Shown: positions 17,801-26,878, counted from the first letter of the stretch. The stretch: 64,000 nucleotides of DNA from Verrucomicrobiales bacterium (GCA_016793885.1 JAEUHE010000179.1:186001-250000), one strand, 5' to 3'. Notes: a model not told the origin generated them from the letters alone. Program-made: numbers and translations.

Positions 17801-20800
17801 GTGGCGCCAGGGATGGGCTGTGAATCCGGCCCCAGCCACTGATAGCTGAAGGGATCATGGCCAGTCGCCGTGACCTGGAACTCGGCCGATTCTCCCTGGG
17901 CAACCAGCAAGGGTTGCGGCTGAACGACAATCTGAGGGGCAGGAACCACCCGCAACGACATCTCTGCACTGATAGCGCTGCCGGCTAAATTGGTGACGAT
18001 CACCTGGTAAATGCCGGTGTTGGTCTCGGCCAGGTCCGACAGCACCAAGGTTGAGTTGGTGGCATCCGCCAGCAGATTGGTTTGGAAGTACACCCATTGA
18101 TAGAACATGGGTTCTGAACCGGCAGCCACGGCCGTGATGACCGCTTCACCGCCCACGGGAGCCAAGATCTCTTGGGATACCAGTTCGACACTGGGCGGAA
18201 TCACGACCTCCAGGCTCACTCGAGCACTGCTCACGACTCCGACTCGATTGCTCACCTGCACCGAGTAAAGACCGGTGGAGGCCGCGGTGACAGCGGGCAA
18301 CTGCAGCTCCGGCCCATCCGCCCCCGGGATAGCTTGAGCGTCGGGGCCGAACCATTGAAAGCCCAATGGCGCATGCCCTTCCGCGGAGACGGAAAAGCTG
18401 GCGGTAGCCCCCAGGACCACCCGAGTGGGCTGAGGTTGAACGACGATGGTTGGAGGTGCGAAGACGCTGACGGAAGCCACGCGACTCGTCACCGTCCCCG
18501 CGAGATTCGAGGCCACCAAATAATAAAGCCCTCCGGAATCTGAAAGGCTCAGGGGGCCAAGCCGCAGCAGCGCATTGGTGCCGTTTGGAACCGGCGCTGA
18601 ATCGGAGAAGAACCATTGGATGTCCATCGGGATCGATCCGGCCAGCTCCGCGAACAGCTCCGCGATCCCACCCACGGCCGCTTCTACATCCGCCGGCTCA
18701 GCCACCAGCGAAGGGGCTACGATCACCCGAAGCCGAGCGCGCGAACTGACTACGGCCCCCTCATCATTGGAGACTTCGACCGAGTAATCTCCTTCGCTGG
18801 CCACAACGACGTCCGGCAGCTCCAGGGTCGCATTCGTCTGATCCGGCAAGGAGAAGATGCCATTGAACAACCACTGATAGCGCATTGGACTGGGGCTGAG
18901 CGCGTCCACAGCGAAGCTGGCGTCCCCGCCAACGACAACAACCTGATCCGCCGGCTGGCTGAGAAGCAGGGGAACTTCTTTCACGTCGATCAACGCGACT
19001 CGGCTAGTGACGCTGCCGACATCGTTCGTCACCACTACTCGATATCCGCCCTCGTCGGCGCTCGACACATTGGGGATGGTGAGGGTCGCGTTGGTCGCAT
19101 CGACCACGGGACTCCCAGCTTCGAAATACCATTGGTAGCGGAGAGGAGCGCTCCCGCTGGCCTCCACCGCCAGACGCGCAAGCCGTCCCCGCGGCAGGCT
19201 GATATCCTCGGGTTGAGTCAGCAACGCAGGTGGTTCGGCGACTCGGACCCTCACATGCCCCGAGGAGGCCGTCCCGACTGCGTTGGAGACCTGCAACTGG
19301 TAGGTGCCAGCCTGGCTCAACTCCACGGCGGGGATTTCCAGAACACTGCTGTTCTCCCCCTCCAGAACGTGATTAGTGTTGTAGATCCAGTGAAAGCTCA
19401 GAGGATCGGCCCCGGTCACCACGGCCGTGAGCACGAGAGGCTGTCCGACCGCCAGCAGCTGCGGCCGGGGTGGAACGGTGATCACCGGTGCCGCCAACAC
19501 GCTAACGGACACGACATCACTCAACTTGGATCCGGCAGGGTTAGTAACCTGGACCTGATAGCCCTGGGCATCTGAGAATTGAACATCATCCAAAACCAAG
19601 GTCTCGTTGGTTTGCCCTGCCAGCCCCGCTCCCTCACGCAGCCACTGGAACTGGAAGGGGGGCGTGCCCGTCACAACGGCGCGAAGCTCCAAGTGCCCCC
19701 CGAAAGCCACGACCTTGGCGCCCGCGACCTCGTCGATCCGAGGCGGCCGAATCACCTGAACCACGGCAGCCGCAGACCGTACGGCGCCCACCCGGTTGGA
19801 GACCTCAAGTGCATAGAATCCCTCCGCTTCAGCTCCTATCTCCAAGATCCGAAGCGTAGCCTCTTCCGCGCCGATAACGATCTGGTTGTCGTTAAAGATC
19901 CATCGATACACCAGAGGACCCGACCCTTCGGCAGCCCCGGAAAGTTCGAGAGTAGCGCCCAGAATGACCGACTGCGATGTGGGGTCGGTGACGATGAGCG
20001 GAGCTTGCAAGACATCCAGCCTGGCCACTTGGCTCGTAACACTTCCGGCAAAATTCTCTATGACAACGCCGTAGTCCCCTGCACTGTCGAACGTCAATCC
20101 GCTCAGCTCCAAACTTTCGTTAGTCTGGCCCGCCAGCACGTTGGTGGCGTTAAAATACCACTGATAGGCGAGCGGGCTGTCACCCGTCGCAGCGACCTGA
20201 AACACCGCCGCCCCTCCGACGCCAACCTCTTGGGAAATAGGCTGGCCGGTGATAACCACGGGGCTGCCCAATTCAAGCCGAGCGGGCTGACTGGCGACGG
20301 ACCCGACCAGATTGCTGATCACGACATGATAACTCCCGACGTCCGGATCGCTGACTTCGCTCAGGATCAAGCGAGCCTCGGTCTTCCCGAGCAAGGGAGA
20401 GTCCCCGTTGACGAACCATTGGTAAGTAAAGGGGCCCTCTCCGCTGACGGCCACCTCAAAGAACACGCTGGTCCCGGCTACCACCTTCAGCGAACTGGGT
20501 TGCGACGTAATGAGAGGGACGGCCAGGACCTGAATCTGGGCGACGAGACTGGTTGCCATGGAAAGCAGGTTGGAGGCCGTCACCCGGTAACCTCGCGTAT
20601 CTGAAAAGTCGACCGCTGGAAGTTGCAGGTTGGAGTTGGTCGCACCATCGATGATCTCAAAGCCCTCAGGCGTTGAACGATACCACTGATACGCTGGGGC
20701 TGGAACGCCAAGAGCCAGACTCACCAGCTCAACGTTACCATGGAGCGCAATCACCTGGTTGGTAGGCGACACCAAGAACTCGACGGGAAGCAGCACGTCG

Positions 20801-23800
20801 AGCCGGGCCCATCGGCTGCGGACGACACCCGCATGGTTGCTCACGACTAAGGAATAAAAACCGGCATCGGCCAGGGTAACGCCACTGATGAGCAGGCTGG
20901 AGTCGACCGCATCGGGAATCCATTGGGTTTCGTCCTTCACCCAATAAAATGTCAACGGTGGCGTTCCGGCCACTTCGGCACTCATGACTGCGGCCCCCCC
21001 GTTGGTCACTACTAGATCGGAAGGCATTCTGGAAATGCTGGGGGGAAGGATGACGGTCAACCAGGCGTTGCTGCTCGTAGCCTCACCGTAAGGGCTGGAT
21101 ACTTGAACCAAGTAGCTTCCGGCGTCCGCTCCCGAAACGCTGGCCAGGACCAGAGTGGCATTGGTCTCTCCCGCAAGCGGACTCACGCCAAAAAACCATT
21201 GATAGGTCAGCGGACCGGTGCCGGTAGCCGCCACCGAAAAGGAAGCGGAGTCGCCGGCGGACACGGTTCGGTCGGTCGGATGGCTGGTGATTCCCGGCAG
21301 GGTAGCCACCTGCAGAGAGGCAGCGAGACTTTCCACAAATCCATAAGGATTGCTCACACGCACCGAGTAGTTGCCAGCGTCGTCCGGACTCACTGGATCC
21401 AAGAGGAGTTCCGCCCCCACCCTCCCGGGAATGGCCTGCCCGTCCCTGAACCATTCATAGCTCAACGGAGGCGTCCCGGTCACGAGGACGGAGAACGCCG
21501 CTGGCTGACCTTCAACCCGTAGTTGGTCCGCCGGTTGTTGCGTGATCTCCGGCGGCACCAGGCATCGGCCATTGCCTAATTCACAATTCACCAGCCGGAA
21601 GTCCAAGGACCAGCAGACCAGCACGCCGACGTCGTTTTCCGCAATGTCATGAACCTTCAAGCGCCAGTTGCCGTTGGCTTGATCGCCGGATTTTCCACGG
21701 AAAGCTCCCAGAGATTCCTCGGATCGAAAGGTTCCCACATAGGGAGGCGTCGAGCTTCCCAGCCGGGAGTTCGCGGCGTCGGATAGCCGAGTGGGCTGGG
21801 CGCAAGACGTCCCGTAGTCGCTCCCATTGCCGCCTTGGTTCGCGGCGAGCAGAACCGTTGTCCCATCCGGCCCCGTCAGTTCGAGAACCAGGTCAGAGAG
21901 ATAGGTATGAAGGAGGTGCAGCTCCACCTCCACGGTGGCGATCGGTGAAGGAAGCCCATCCACCGCGAGCACCGACACCGTTTCCCCCAAATCCACAATC
22001 GGCTTGGGAACATCGGTGGCCGAGCGGATAACGGCCGGAGAATCCCCCGGGGATTGGGTTTCCAGCTGAAACGGGAAGGTCTGCAGCGGGATGTTGTCGG
22101 CACTCACGTGCAGCTCGAAATGGAGGGGGCGATCACAGCTGGGAAAATCCTTGGTGCTGATCCGGAAAGGAATCGCGTTGCTGCCTAGGGACTGAGGCGC
22201 GAGGTCTGGAAACACCTGGGGGGCTGGATCTATCACGACTTCCACATCCTGGCTTGTCAGGCTGGCCCTCAGCCCGGTTGCCATGCTCCCGGTAGGCGCC
22301 AGTAGATGGCGCAGTTCGAACATCAGCTCACCACACTCGTTCGCGTCCATATGGCCATTGCCATTCTCATCCCGGAGGAAAACGGACTGGAGGGTGATCC
22401 GTGGAGCAGGCTGGCGCACCGAAGCGACCGCGCTCTCCGGCATCACGACTCCGTAACCGGAGCTGGGATCCACCCCTGGTGCCTCGATGTCCAGTGCCGT
22501 GGTCAACATCGCTTCGCGGACCTCCGCGGGCGTCAATGTGGGATTGTAGGACCAGATCAGTGCCGCGATCGCCCCCGCATGCGGGGCGGCTGCGGAGGTG
22601 CCGAAAAAGGGTCGAAAGTCAGGGGTGGCCGTAGCGACGCCGTCGGCGGCGGTGATATCCGGCTTCTGCAGGACCCGACCACCCGTCGAAGACAGATTCC
22701 CGGGGGTAAACGGGTTGCCTGTCGCGTCGTAAAACATCCGGCGGGGACCATCCGATGAAAAAACCTCCACCTGGCTGACCGTCGATGCCGTATAAAGCTT
22801 CGGAACGGCTCCTACCCAGCTGGCCGCCACTGAGAAGGCATTCGTAGCGCTGGCCGCGTTGTGTCCTCGCACATTCCCGCCTGTCGAGACCGCCAGACGC
22901 GCCCGCCCTGTGGAAAGGTGGAGGTATCGCGCCTCTCCACGCTGCTTCACAATGACAATGCGATCGCCGATGTTTAACGAGCTGATGTTCTCATAAGGAT
23001 CATCGTTACCGTCCTGAATGTTGGTAGAACTCGCCACGACCCGTCCCGCACTGTCCAGGACGTAGACGTCGTAATCGTTGGTGGACCGGCCGAGCGGATC
23101 GCTCCAAAACAGGTCGATGCGGCGGAATCCACCGCCGGCCAGCACCGTGTTGAAGGTGTTCGCTCCGAATGAATGCAGACGCCCACCGCGTCCCAGTGTC
23201 GCCGCCCCGCCGTCCACAAAATCACCTTCCCAGGTTCCAGCCGAGCCGTCCCCCTTGTTTCCCGAGTTTCCAGCGGACGAAAAGTACAGCGCCCCAGCAT
23301 CACAGACATCCCGAACAGCCTGGGAAATAATGCCATCCTGGAAAGGCGACTCGTTGAAGTAGGTGATGTCGTCAATGATGATCCGACAACCTGCGGCATG
23401 AAGCGCTCGGATGTTCTGAGCGAAACTAGCTTCTCCACTGAACGCGGTGGCAAAGTACAGCTCCGCTCCAGGTGCCAGGTCGTGAACGATCTCCAACATC
23501 GCCGTGCCTTCGCCACTTCCCAGGCCTTCTTGACCGGGAATGATGTTTACCTCAGGCAGGTCTCCCGATTGCCTTACGTTCGACAAGAAATCCACGCTAT
23601 CGGAGAGCACCCCAACCTTAACTCCCGATCCGCTGACGCGATACTTCTCACGAAACGAGGTCGCCCCGTGTGTCACTCCACCTTCCGATTCGACGCTTCC
23701 AGCGTTGGTGGTGGCCTCGTCAGCAGGTCGCACCCGCCTCACCTCTGGGCGGGCGGCGAGCCGCTCCAGGGCGCTGAGTGACAGGCGAACCCGGAGAGCG

Positions 23801-24264
23801 CGGAGAGAGGCGGCTGAATGGATGACCATTCCGCCCTGTGCCTGAACGAATGCAAGCAGCTCCGGGGTGACGTCCGCCCGAATATCCAAAAGCACCTGAC
23901 CACGTTCCAAGGGCCGCATCCGTGAGCGGTGGTGTGGGTGAATCGAGTTGACCCTTCCAGCGCCTGTCTCGCGGAGGGCATAGACTAGTTGAGAATCTAA
24001 CTTGCGGTGCAGCGGTGACCGGGTGGCCTTTTCCTGCTGCAGCGCCTCAATGGACGCGATGGCTTCGCTACTCAGCTCGCCTTTACCCTTCCCCAAATCC
24101 GCAGCCCAACTGCCTCCCTGCCCCGTTAGGGACAGAGCGAGCAGAATCGCAGCCTGGATAATTCGCAGCCGGGCCAGCCTCCCTGCTAGCCATACCGACT
24201 GCCGATGCCCGGGCCTCCGACCGCGAAGCCCGAGTTTCCCGAGGGACAGAACATTCGACTGCAT
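14878..24264 (-). CDS. Giant secreted protein: sedolisin-like protease, P-domain, 25 Ig-like domains
   Basis: A 3128-residue protein with an AGGAG ribosome site just before ATG 24264. The N-terminus carries a long basic leader and hydrophobic helix (about 34-50) ending near SWAADLG. The peptidase domain (about 210-600) has the S8/S53 fold: D222 in GVLSDSVD, then GEGTAMLEIVHDLAPGA with E252 where subtilisins have His, IIIDDITYF with acidic D298/D299, SSAGNSG, and nucleophile S557 in GTSAAAPHAG. This is the S53-like (sedolisin-type Glu/Asp/Ser) pattern. A proprotein-convertase P-domain follows (SDLVLELTGPDGTTVLL; GNWRLKVHD). Then come 25 Ig-like repeats of about 85 residues, each with a YQW core and D-x-G-x-Y-x-V-x-V-x-N, and a C-terminal domain of about 75 residues ending SYRFYRILVE. 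Likely a cell-surface or secreted adhesive protease. Confidence 0.9.
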   Translation of the reverse strand: MQSNVLSLGKLGLRGRRPGHRQSVWLAGRLARLRIIQAAILLALSLTGQGGSWAADLGKGKGELSSEAIASIEALQQEKATRSPLHRKLDSQLVYALRETGAGRVNSIHPHHRSRMRPLERGQVLLDIRADVTPELLAFVQAQGGMVIHSAASLRALRVRLSLSALERLAARPEVRRVRPADEATTNAGSVESEGGVTHGATSFREKYRVSGSGVKVGVLSDSVDFLSNVRQSGDLPEVNIIPGQEGLGSGEGTAMLEIVHDLAPGAELYFATAFSGEASFAQNIRALHAAGCRIIIDDITYFNESPFQDGIISQAVRDVCDAGALYFSSAGNSGNKGDGSAGTWEGDFVDGGAATLGRGGRLHSFGANTFNTVLAGGGFRRIDLFWSDPLGRSTNDYDVYVLDSAGRVVASSTNIQDGNDDPYENISSLNIGDRIVIVKQRGEARYLHLSTGRARLAVSTGGNVRGHNAASATNAFSVAASWVGAVPKLYTASTVSQVEVFSSDGPRRMFYDATGNPFTPGNLSSTGGRVLQKPDITAADGVATATPDFRPFFGTSAAAPHAGAIAALIWSYNPTLTPAEVREAMLTTALDIEAPGVDPSSGYGVVMPESAVASVRQPAPRITLQSVFLRDENGNGHMDANECGELMFELRHLLAPTGSMATGLRASLTSQDVEVVIDPAPQVFPDLAPQSLGSNAIPFRISTKDFPSCDRPLHFELHVSADNIPLQTFPFQLETQSPGDSPAVIRSATDVPKPIVDLGETVSVLAVDGLPSPIATVEVELHLLHTYLSDLVLELTGPDGTTVLLAANQGGNGSDYGTSCAQPTRLSDAANSRLGSSTPPYVGTFRSEESLGAFRGKSGDQANGNWRLKVHDIAENDVGVLVCWSLDFRLVNCELGNGRCLVPPEITQQPADQLRVEGQPAAFSVLVTGTPPLSYEWFRDGQAIPGRVGAELLLDPVSPDDAGNYSVRVSNPYGFVESLAASLQVATLPGITSHPTDRTVSAGDSASFSVAATGTGPLTYQWFFGVSPLAGETNATLVLASVSGADAGSYLVQVSSPYGEATSSNAWLTVILPPSISRMPSDLVVTNGGAAVMSAEVAGTPPLTFYWVKDETQWIPDAVDSSLLISGVTLADAGFYSLVVSNHAGVVRSRWARLDVLLPVEFLVSPTNQVIALHGNVELVSLALGVPAPAYQWYRSTPEGFEIIDGATNSNLQLPAVDFSDTRGYRVTASNLLSMATSLVAQIQVLAVPLITSQPSSLKVVAGTSVFFEVAVSGEGPFTYQWFVNGDSPLLGKTEARLILSEVSDPDVGSYHVVISNLVGSVASQPARLELGSPVVITGQPISQEVGVGGAAVFQVAATGDSPLAYQWYFNATNVLAGQTNESLELSGLTFDSAGDYGVVIENFAGSVTSQVARLDVLQAPLIVTDPTSQSVILGATLELSGAAEGSGPLVYRWIFNDNQIVIGAEEATLRILEIGAEAEGFYALEVSNRVGAVRSAAAVVQVIRPPRIDEVAGAKVVAFGGHLELRAVVTGTPPFQFQWLREGAGLAGQTNETLVLDDVQFSDAQGYQVQVTNPAGSKLSDVVSVSVLAAPVITVPPRPQLLAVGQPLVLTAVVTGADPLSFHWIYNTNHVLEGENSSVLEIPAVELSQAGTYQLQVSNAVGTASSGHVRVRVAEPPALLTQPEDISLPRGRLARLAVEASGSAPLRYQWYFEAGSPVVDATNATLTIPNVSSADEGGYRVVVTNDVGSVTSRVALIDVKEVPLLLSQPADQVVVVGGDASFAVDALSPSPMRYQWLFNGIFSLPDQTNATLELPDVVVASEGDYSVEVSNDEGAVVSSRARLRVIVAPSLVAEPADVEAAVGGIAELFAELAGSIPMDIQWFFSDSAPVPNGTNALLRLGPLSLSDSGGLYYLVASNLAGTVTSRVASVSVFAPPTIVVQPQPTRVVLGATASFSVSAEGHAPLGFQWFGPDAQAIPGADGPELQLPAVTAASTGLYSVQVSNRVGVVSSARVSLEVVIPPSVELVSQEILAPVGGEAVITAVAAGSEPMFYQWVYFQTNLLADATNSTLVLSDLAETNTGIYQVIVTNLAGSAISAEMSLRVVPAPQIVVQPQPLLVAQGESAEFQVTATGHDPFSYQWLGPDSQPIPGATDRVLALPAVTPAQAGSYSVWVSNAVGVVTSDAALLSVAVPPRFLSALTNQIVAVGSTVRFQAEIEGTEPIRFEWFYGESSLPVQPNSNVLVLEGVGLELSGTYFVEASNRAGVVRSEVALLTVLLPPAITTPPQPATVNQGDSARFEVVAAGAEPLTYQWFGPDGVLLPGEVLPVLNLASVQPSQGGLYTVRVQNIVGEVLSSGVLLTVVVAPVVLTSPSDVLAARGGEALLTVVAVGTEPLSYAWFYQLTNLISDATNASLRLENLRLDQSGGYSVVVSNAAGVVPSSEAVLTVLEPPSITRQPFSFRVLQGNAARFEVIALGEPPLTYQWIGPDLSPVAGGSGAVLELAAVSATDAGPYRVEIRNAVGSIVSDEAILDVVSAPVIKSQPQPLLAAKGGAAAMQVQAAGSEPLFYQWLIQATNLVANATNAILSWEHVDFTNSGLYSVIVSNEFGVVTSQEAELQVLEAPSILGISPSLSVVVGQSAAFEAEVEGGEPLALQWYREGGQPVPGAQTSRLEFAAVSASDAGSYFLRASNGVGTVDSAAVLLEVWVPPFETIRPLPQVVAVGSPAEFQVFAGGTLPISYQWLREGAGPLANETNHILRFETTSLEMAGRYSVVLSNVAGVFVSDPVTLRVLERPVILRSPVSATVATGAVVRLDVEVAGSAPFSFQWYAEGGIPIPGATEQVLILPSAQLSDSGRFFVEVANEVGVVSSAAATLVVLEPPYLLSEPIDQTVASGTTVELRAEIGGAPDRQLQWYLSATNPVPGAVTNPLVFPAVSVADSGIYHLTVTNEVGGTVSRPVTLTVLDPPLIDVVPKSLAVEQGKEAVFEVGARGSDLRYQWFKDGAIPILGATNRVLVIARSSLADAANYSVVVSNLVGVAASTSAALRVLVPAQILSFSYDGNLAAISFYSHKNLRYTLENNDQLVGVPWRISSGSLLRKGTDGVITLYDVPGEAASYRFYRILVE
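16395..18457 (-). repeat. Four tandem A-B pairs of Ig-like domains inside the giant protein
   Basis: Ig domains 13 to 20 alternate between two subtypes. The A type (domains 13, 15, 17, 19) has W-[FLI]-GPD after the core Trp (WFGPDAQAIPG, WLGPDSQPIPG, WFGPDGVLLPG, WIGPDLSPVAG). The B type (14, 18, 20, with 16 diverged) has a longer strand and a TN-L-x-x-x-ATN signature (TNLLADATN, TNLISDATN, TNLVANATN). The duplicated unit is therefore two domains, about 515 bases. Confidence 0.8.
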
Positions 24265-24550
24265 CTTATGCTTCTCCTAATGCACCTAAATAATGACTTC
24301 AGAGTCCGTAGTGAACCCTTTTCAAATATCAGATGAGGGCCAAAAAAGCTAGGCGAAAAGCATCACATGACCAGCGACAGCGGCTGGGGAAGTTCAGGAA
24401 ATGGTTGCCGCATTCTTCTGCGTAACGAAGAGTGCGTTGCACGGTCGAATCAGATTGGGTGCTCTCCGACTTCGATGCGCTTCGGCCCCACTCGCAGCGG
24501 AATAGGGCCACCCACCACCTCAATGACACCGCCTTGGTGGCGTTGACGGA
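24265..24550. other. Intergenic region between tyrS and giant protein gene
   Basis: About 286 bases of leader and spacer. Apart from the AGGAG ribosome site close to the giant gene start I see no gene, RNA or convincing terminator. A 66-residue frame on the minus strand here has no protein-like character and is not called. Confidence 0.4.
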
Positions 24551-25831
24551 TTAGCTGACGGTAATGCAAGTGTAGTTCCGCTTACCCTTGCGCAGTAGAA
24601 GATGTTTGCCGAAGAGCAAATCTTCGGTTTTGACCTGTTTTGCCGTCTCTGGAGTTCTGACATTATTAAGATAAATCCCTCCACCCTCGATGTCTTTGCG
24701 CGCCTGACCTTTGGAACTCGCCAGTCCCGAGTGAACCAACACGTCAGGTAGCGACATCCCCTCACCAGCCAACTTCGACGCCTCGAGGGCTTTGGTGGGG
24801 ACTTCCCCCACAATGTCGTTGAACGTGGACTCGGAAATCCCTTCTAAGCCGCCACCGAACAGGATGTCGCTGGCCCGAATCGCCTCCTGGGTCGCGGCTT
24901 CGCCGTGGATCAAATCCGTAATGGTCTTCGCGAGGGCCTTATGCGCTATGCGTGCTTCCGGACGTTCCACATGCTGCTTCTCGAGGGTGGAGATCTCGTC
25001 GGCCGTCAGGAACGTAAAATACTTGAGGTAACGGATCACGTCCCGGTCGTCGGTCCGAATCCAGAACTGGTAGAAACGATACACGCTCGTGCGGGCCGGA
25101 TCGAGCCAGATGGCTCCTGCCACACTCTTGCCGAACTTGCTGCCATCGGCGTTGGTGATCAGCGGAAGAGTGAGCCCGAAGCAGGTGGCCCCGAGTTTCT
25201 TGCGGCAGAGGTCAGTACCCGCGGTGATGTTCCCCCACTGGTCGCTGCCTCCAATCTGCAACTCGCAGTCCGTCTCTTTGCGGAGATGATAGAAGTCGAA
25301 GGCCTGAAGCAGCATGTAGCTGAACTCGGTGTAGCTGATGCCCGTCTCGCGATCCTCCATGCGCGCCCGCACACTTTCTTTGGCGACCATCATGTTCACC
25401 GAAAAATGCTTTCCGATGTCGCGTAGGAAATCGATGAAGCTGACCGGCGCGGTCCACGACGCATTGTCGAGCAGACGGGCGGGGTTCGCCGCCGTCTCGA
25501 AATCGAGGAGCTTGGCGAGCTGAACTTTGACGCAAGCAATGTTGCGGTTGAGGATCTCGGGGGTCAGCAACTGACGTTCCTGGGTCTTGCCGCTGGGATC
25601 GCCAATCGACCCCGTGGCACCGCCGGCCACCGCGATCGGGCGATGACCCAGGTTTTGAAACCGTCGCAGCGCCAGCAGGGGAACCAGATTGCCCACGTGC
25701 AGGCTTTCCGCCGTCGGGTCGAATCCGCAATACAGCGTGATGGGGCCGGAAGCCAACCGTTTGGTCAACCCCTCCACGTCGGTGCAATCCGCCACCAAGC
25801 CGCGCCACTGCAAGTCCTCAAAGATGCTCAT
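24551..25831 (-). CDS. tyrS: Tyrosyl-tRNA synthetase
   Basis: A 426-residue class I aminoacyl-tRNA synthetase that charges tRNA-Tyr. The Rossmann core has YCGFDPTAESLHVGN with the HIGH-equivalent HVGN at 45-48 and the KMSKS-equivalent KFGKS at 232-236, which is the normal bacterial TyrRS form. SDQWGN (196-201) is also typical. The C-terminus holds an S4 RNA-binding domain (LVHSGLASSKGQARKDIEGG). The length matches bacterial TyrS. It stands alone: the giant gene downstream starts 287 bases away and the intergenic region upstream carries repeat sequence. Confidence 0.97.
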   Translation of the reverse strand: MSIFEDLQWRGLVADCTDVEGLTKRLASGPITLYCGFDPTAESLHVGNLVPLLALRRFQNLGHRPIAVAGGATGSIGDPSGKTQERQLLTPEILNRNIACVKVQLAKLLDFETAANPARLLDNASWTAPVSFIDFLRDIGKHFSVNMMVAKESVRARMEDRETGISYTEFSYMLLQAFDFYHLRKETDCELQIGGSDQWGNITAGTDLCRKKLGATCFGLTLPLITNADGSKFGKSVAGAIWLDPARTSVYRFYQFWIRTDDRDVIRYLKYFTFLTADEISTLEKQHVERPEARIAHKALAKTITDLIHGEAATQEAIRASDILFGGGLEGISESTFNDIVGEVPTKALEASKLAGEGMSLPDVLVHSGLASSKGQARKDIEGGGIYLNNVRTPETAKQVKTEDLLFGKHLLLRKGKRNYTCITVS

Positions 25832-25965
25832 CGGATCCGCAGCATAACCGGTCCCCTTCCCTCCTCCTCAAGGTCAAAGTTGAGGCGATCAGCCGTGGAT
25901 CCCATCCGGCAAGACCCTAACGTGGTAGCAGTCAGGCCGAGCCTTTGCGAAGGGGAAGGAGTTAT

Positions 25966-26017
25966 TGAACCGCCAAGGACGCAAAGGACGCGATGTGAAA
26001 CCCGAAGGAAAATGAAC
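25966..26017. repeat. Intergenic repeat, GACGCAAAGGACGCGATGTG family, copy 1
   Basis: This stretch of about 52 bases matches 31230-31281 at about 45 of 52 positions, including an unbroken GGACGCAAAGGACGCGATGT. Both copies lie in non-coding DNA next to unrelated genes, so this is a dispersed repeat. Confidence 0.75.
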
Positions 26018-26052
26018 GTTGAAACAAGCGATGCATCCGCTCCTTCAGTGTC

Positions 26053-26115
26053 CCGAACCCGAGGGTTCAGAGAGATTAGCCGTGGATCGCAGCGCCGCAA
26101 GATCCACGGGGCCGA
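26053..26115. repeat. Intergenic repeat, GAACCCG-GGGTTCA family, diverged copy
   Basis: The segment contains CCGAACCCGAGGGTTCAGAG followed by GATTAGCCG. It closely resembles the arms of the element at 33925-34221 (CTGAACCCGCGGGGTTCATA then ATTAGCCGG). GTGGATC and GATCCAC flank a GC-rich centre as a small hairpin. Confidence 0.55.
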
Positions 26116-26220
26116 GGAAAGAAAGCATCTCACGACGACGACCCCTGACCCAAGGAAATGTGTCGCTGCGATCCTCACCCGAAAGGTGTCGTCGGGGACT
26201 GAAAGCCCCATATTCTTTCA

Positions 26221-26256
26221 CATCCGTGTCATCCGTGTCATCCGTGTCATCCGAGG
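26221..26256. repeat. Four tandem 9-base units (CATCCGTGT)
   Basis: The sequence reads CATCCGTGT three times, then CATCCGAGG, just past the 3' end of the VOC gene. A related degenerate run occurs at 58067-58093. It is non-coding. Confidence 0.8.
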
Positions 26257-26276
26257 TTAAAACCGCCGTTTGCAGC

Positions 26277-26762
26277 TCATCCACGCCGGGCTGCTTCGAT
26301 CGTGGCTATATCGATCTTCTTCATGCCCATCATCGCCTCGAACGCGCGCTTGGCTTCAGCGCCTCCGGCGGCCATCGCTCGCGTGAGCACTCGCGGGGTG
26401 ATCTGCCAGGACACCCCCCACCGGTCCTTGCACCATCCACAGGCGCTCTCCTGACCACCGTTGCGGACAATGGCATTCCAGTAGCGGTCGGTCTCCTCTT
26501 GAGAGTCGGTGGCCACCTGAAACGAGAAGGCCTCGCTGTGGGCAAAGGCCGGACCGCCATTGAGTCCCAAACAGGGAATGCCGAGCACGGTGAACTCCAC
26601 CGTAAGCACTTGGCCTGCCTTCCCGGCGGGGTAGTCGGAGGGTGCGTGGCACACTCTGCTGACATGGCTGTCTGGGAAGGTGGCTGCGTAGAAACTCGCG
26701 GCCTCCTCAGCGTCGTGATTAAACCAGAGGCAGATGACGTTCTTGGGAACCTGGTCTTTCAT
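26277..26762 (-). CDS. VOC-superfamily (PhnB/3-demethylubiquinone methyltransferase-like) protein
   Basis: A 161-residue glyoxalase/VOC-fold protein of the PhnB-like type, often annotated as 3-demethylubiquinone-9 3-methyltransferase though most members have unknown function. The typical start is NVICLWFNHDAEEAASFYAA. The body has FSFQVATDSQEETDRYWNAI, then CGWCKDRWGVSWQITP, and near the end a helix with AKRAFEAMMGMKKIDIATIE. I chose ATG 26762 (MKDQVPKNV); the frame is open upstream to 26858 but that extension lacks family similarity. It stands alone between repeats and a repeat-bearing spacer. Confidence 0.85.
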   Translation of the reverse strand: MKDQVPKNVICLWFNHDAEEAASFYAATFPDSHVSRVCHAPSDYPAGKAGQVLTVEFTVLGIPCLGLNGGPAFAHSEAFSFQVATDSQEETDRYWNAIVRNGGQESACGWCKDRWGVSWQITPRVLTRAMAAGGAEAKRAFEAMMGMKKIDIATIEAARRG

Positions 26763-26878
26763 CATGTGATTCGGTGTTGCAGTTGAGATGAGGCATCGTG
26801 CGCTGACTTCCCTACTTGGACGAATGAGAAAATCAAATGAGGACACGCCACGAGTCATGATCTCATCGGCGGCCTTAT

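Noticed and set aside
15043-20604. Several open frames of 120-340 codons opposite the Ig array
   Set aside because: They repeat with the period of the Ig domains and reflect codon bias of the real minus-strand gene.
14878-24264. Periodic repeats considered as a CRISPR-like or satellite array
   Set aside because: The period of about 258 bases is the Ig-domain unit, and the frame is unbroken; it is coding repeat.
24329-24529. 66-codon minus-strand frame in the tyrS/giant gene spacer
   Set aside because: Composition is not protein-like and there is no ribosome site; left as non-coding.
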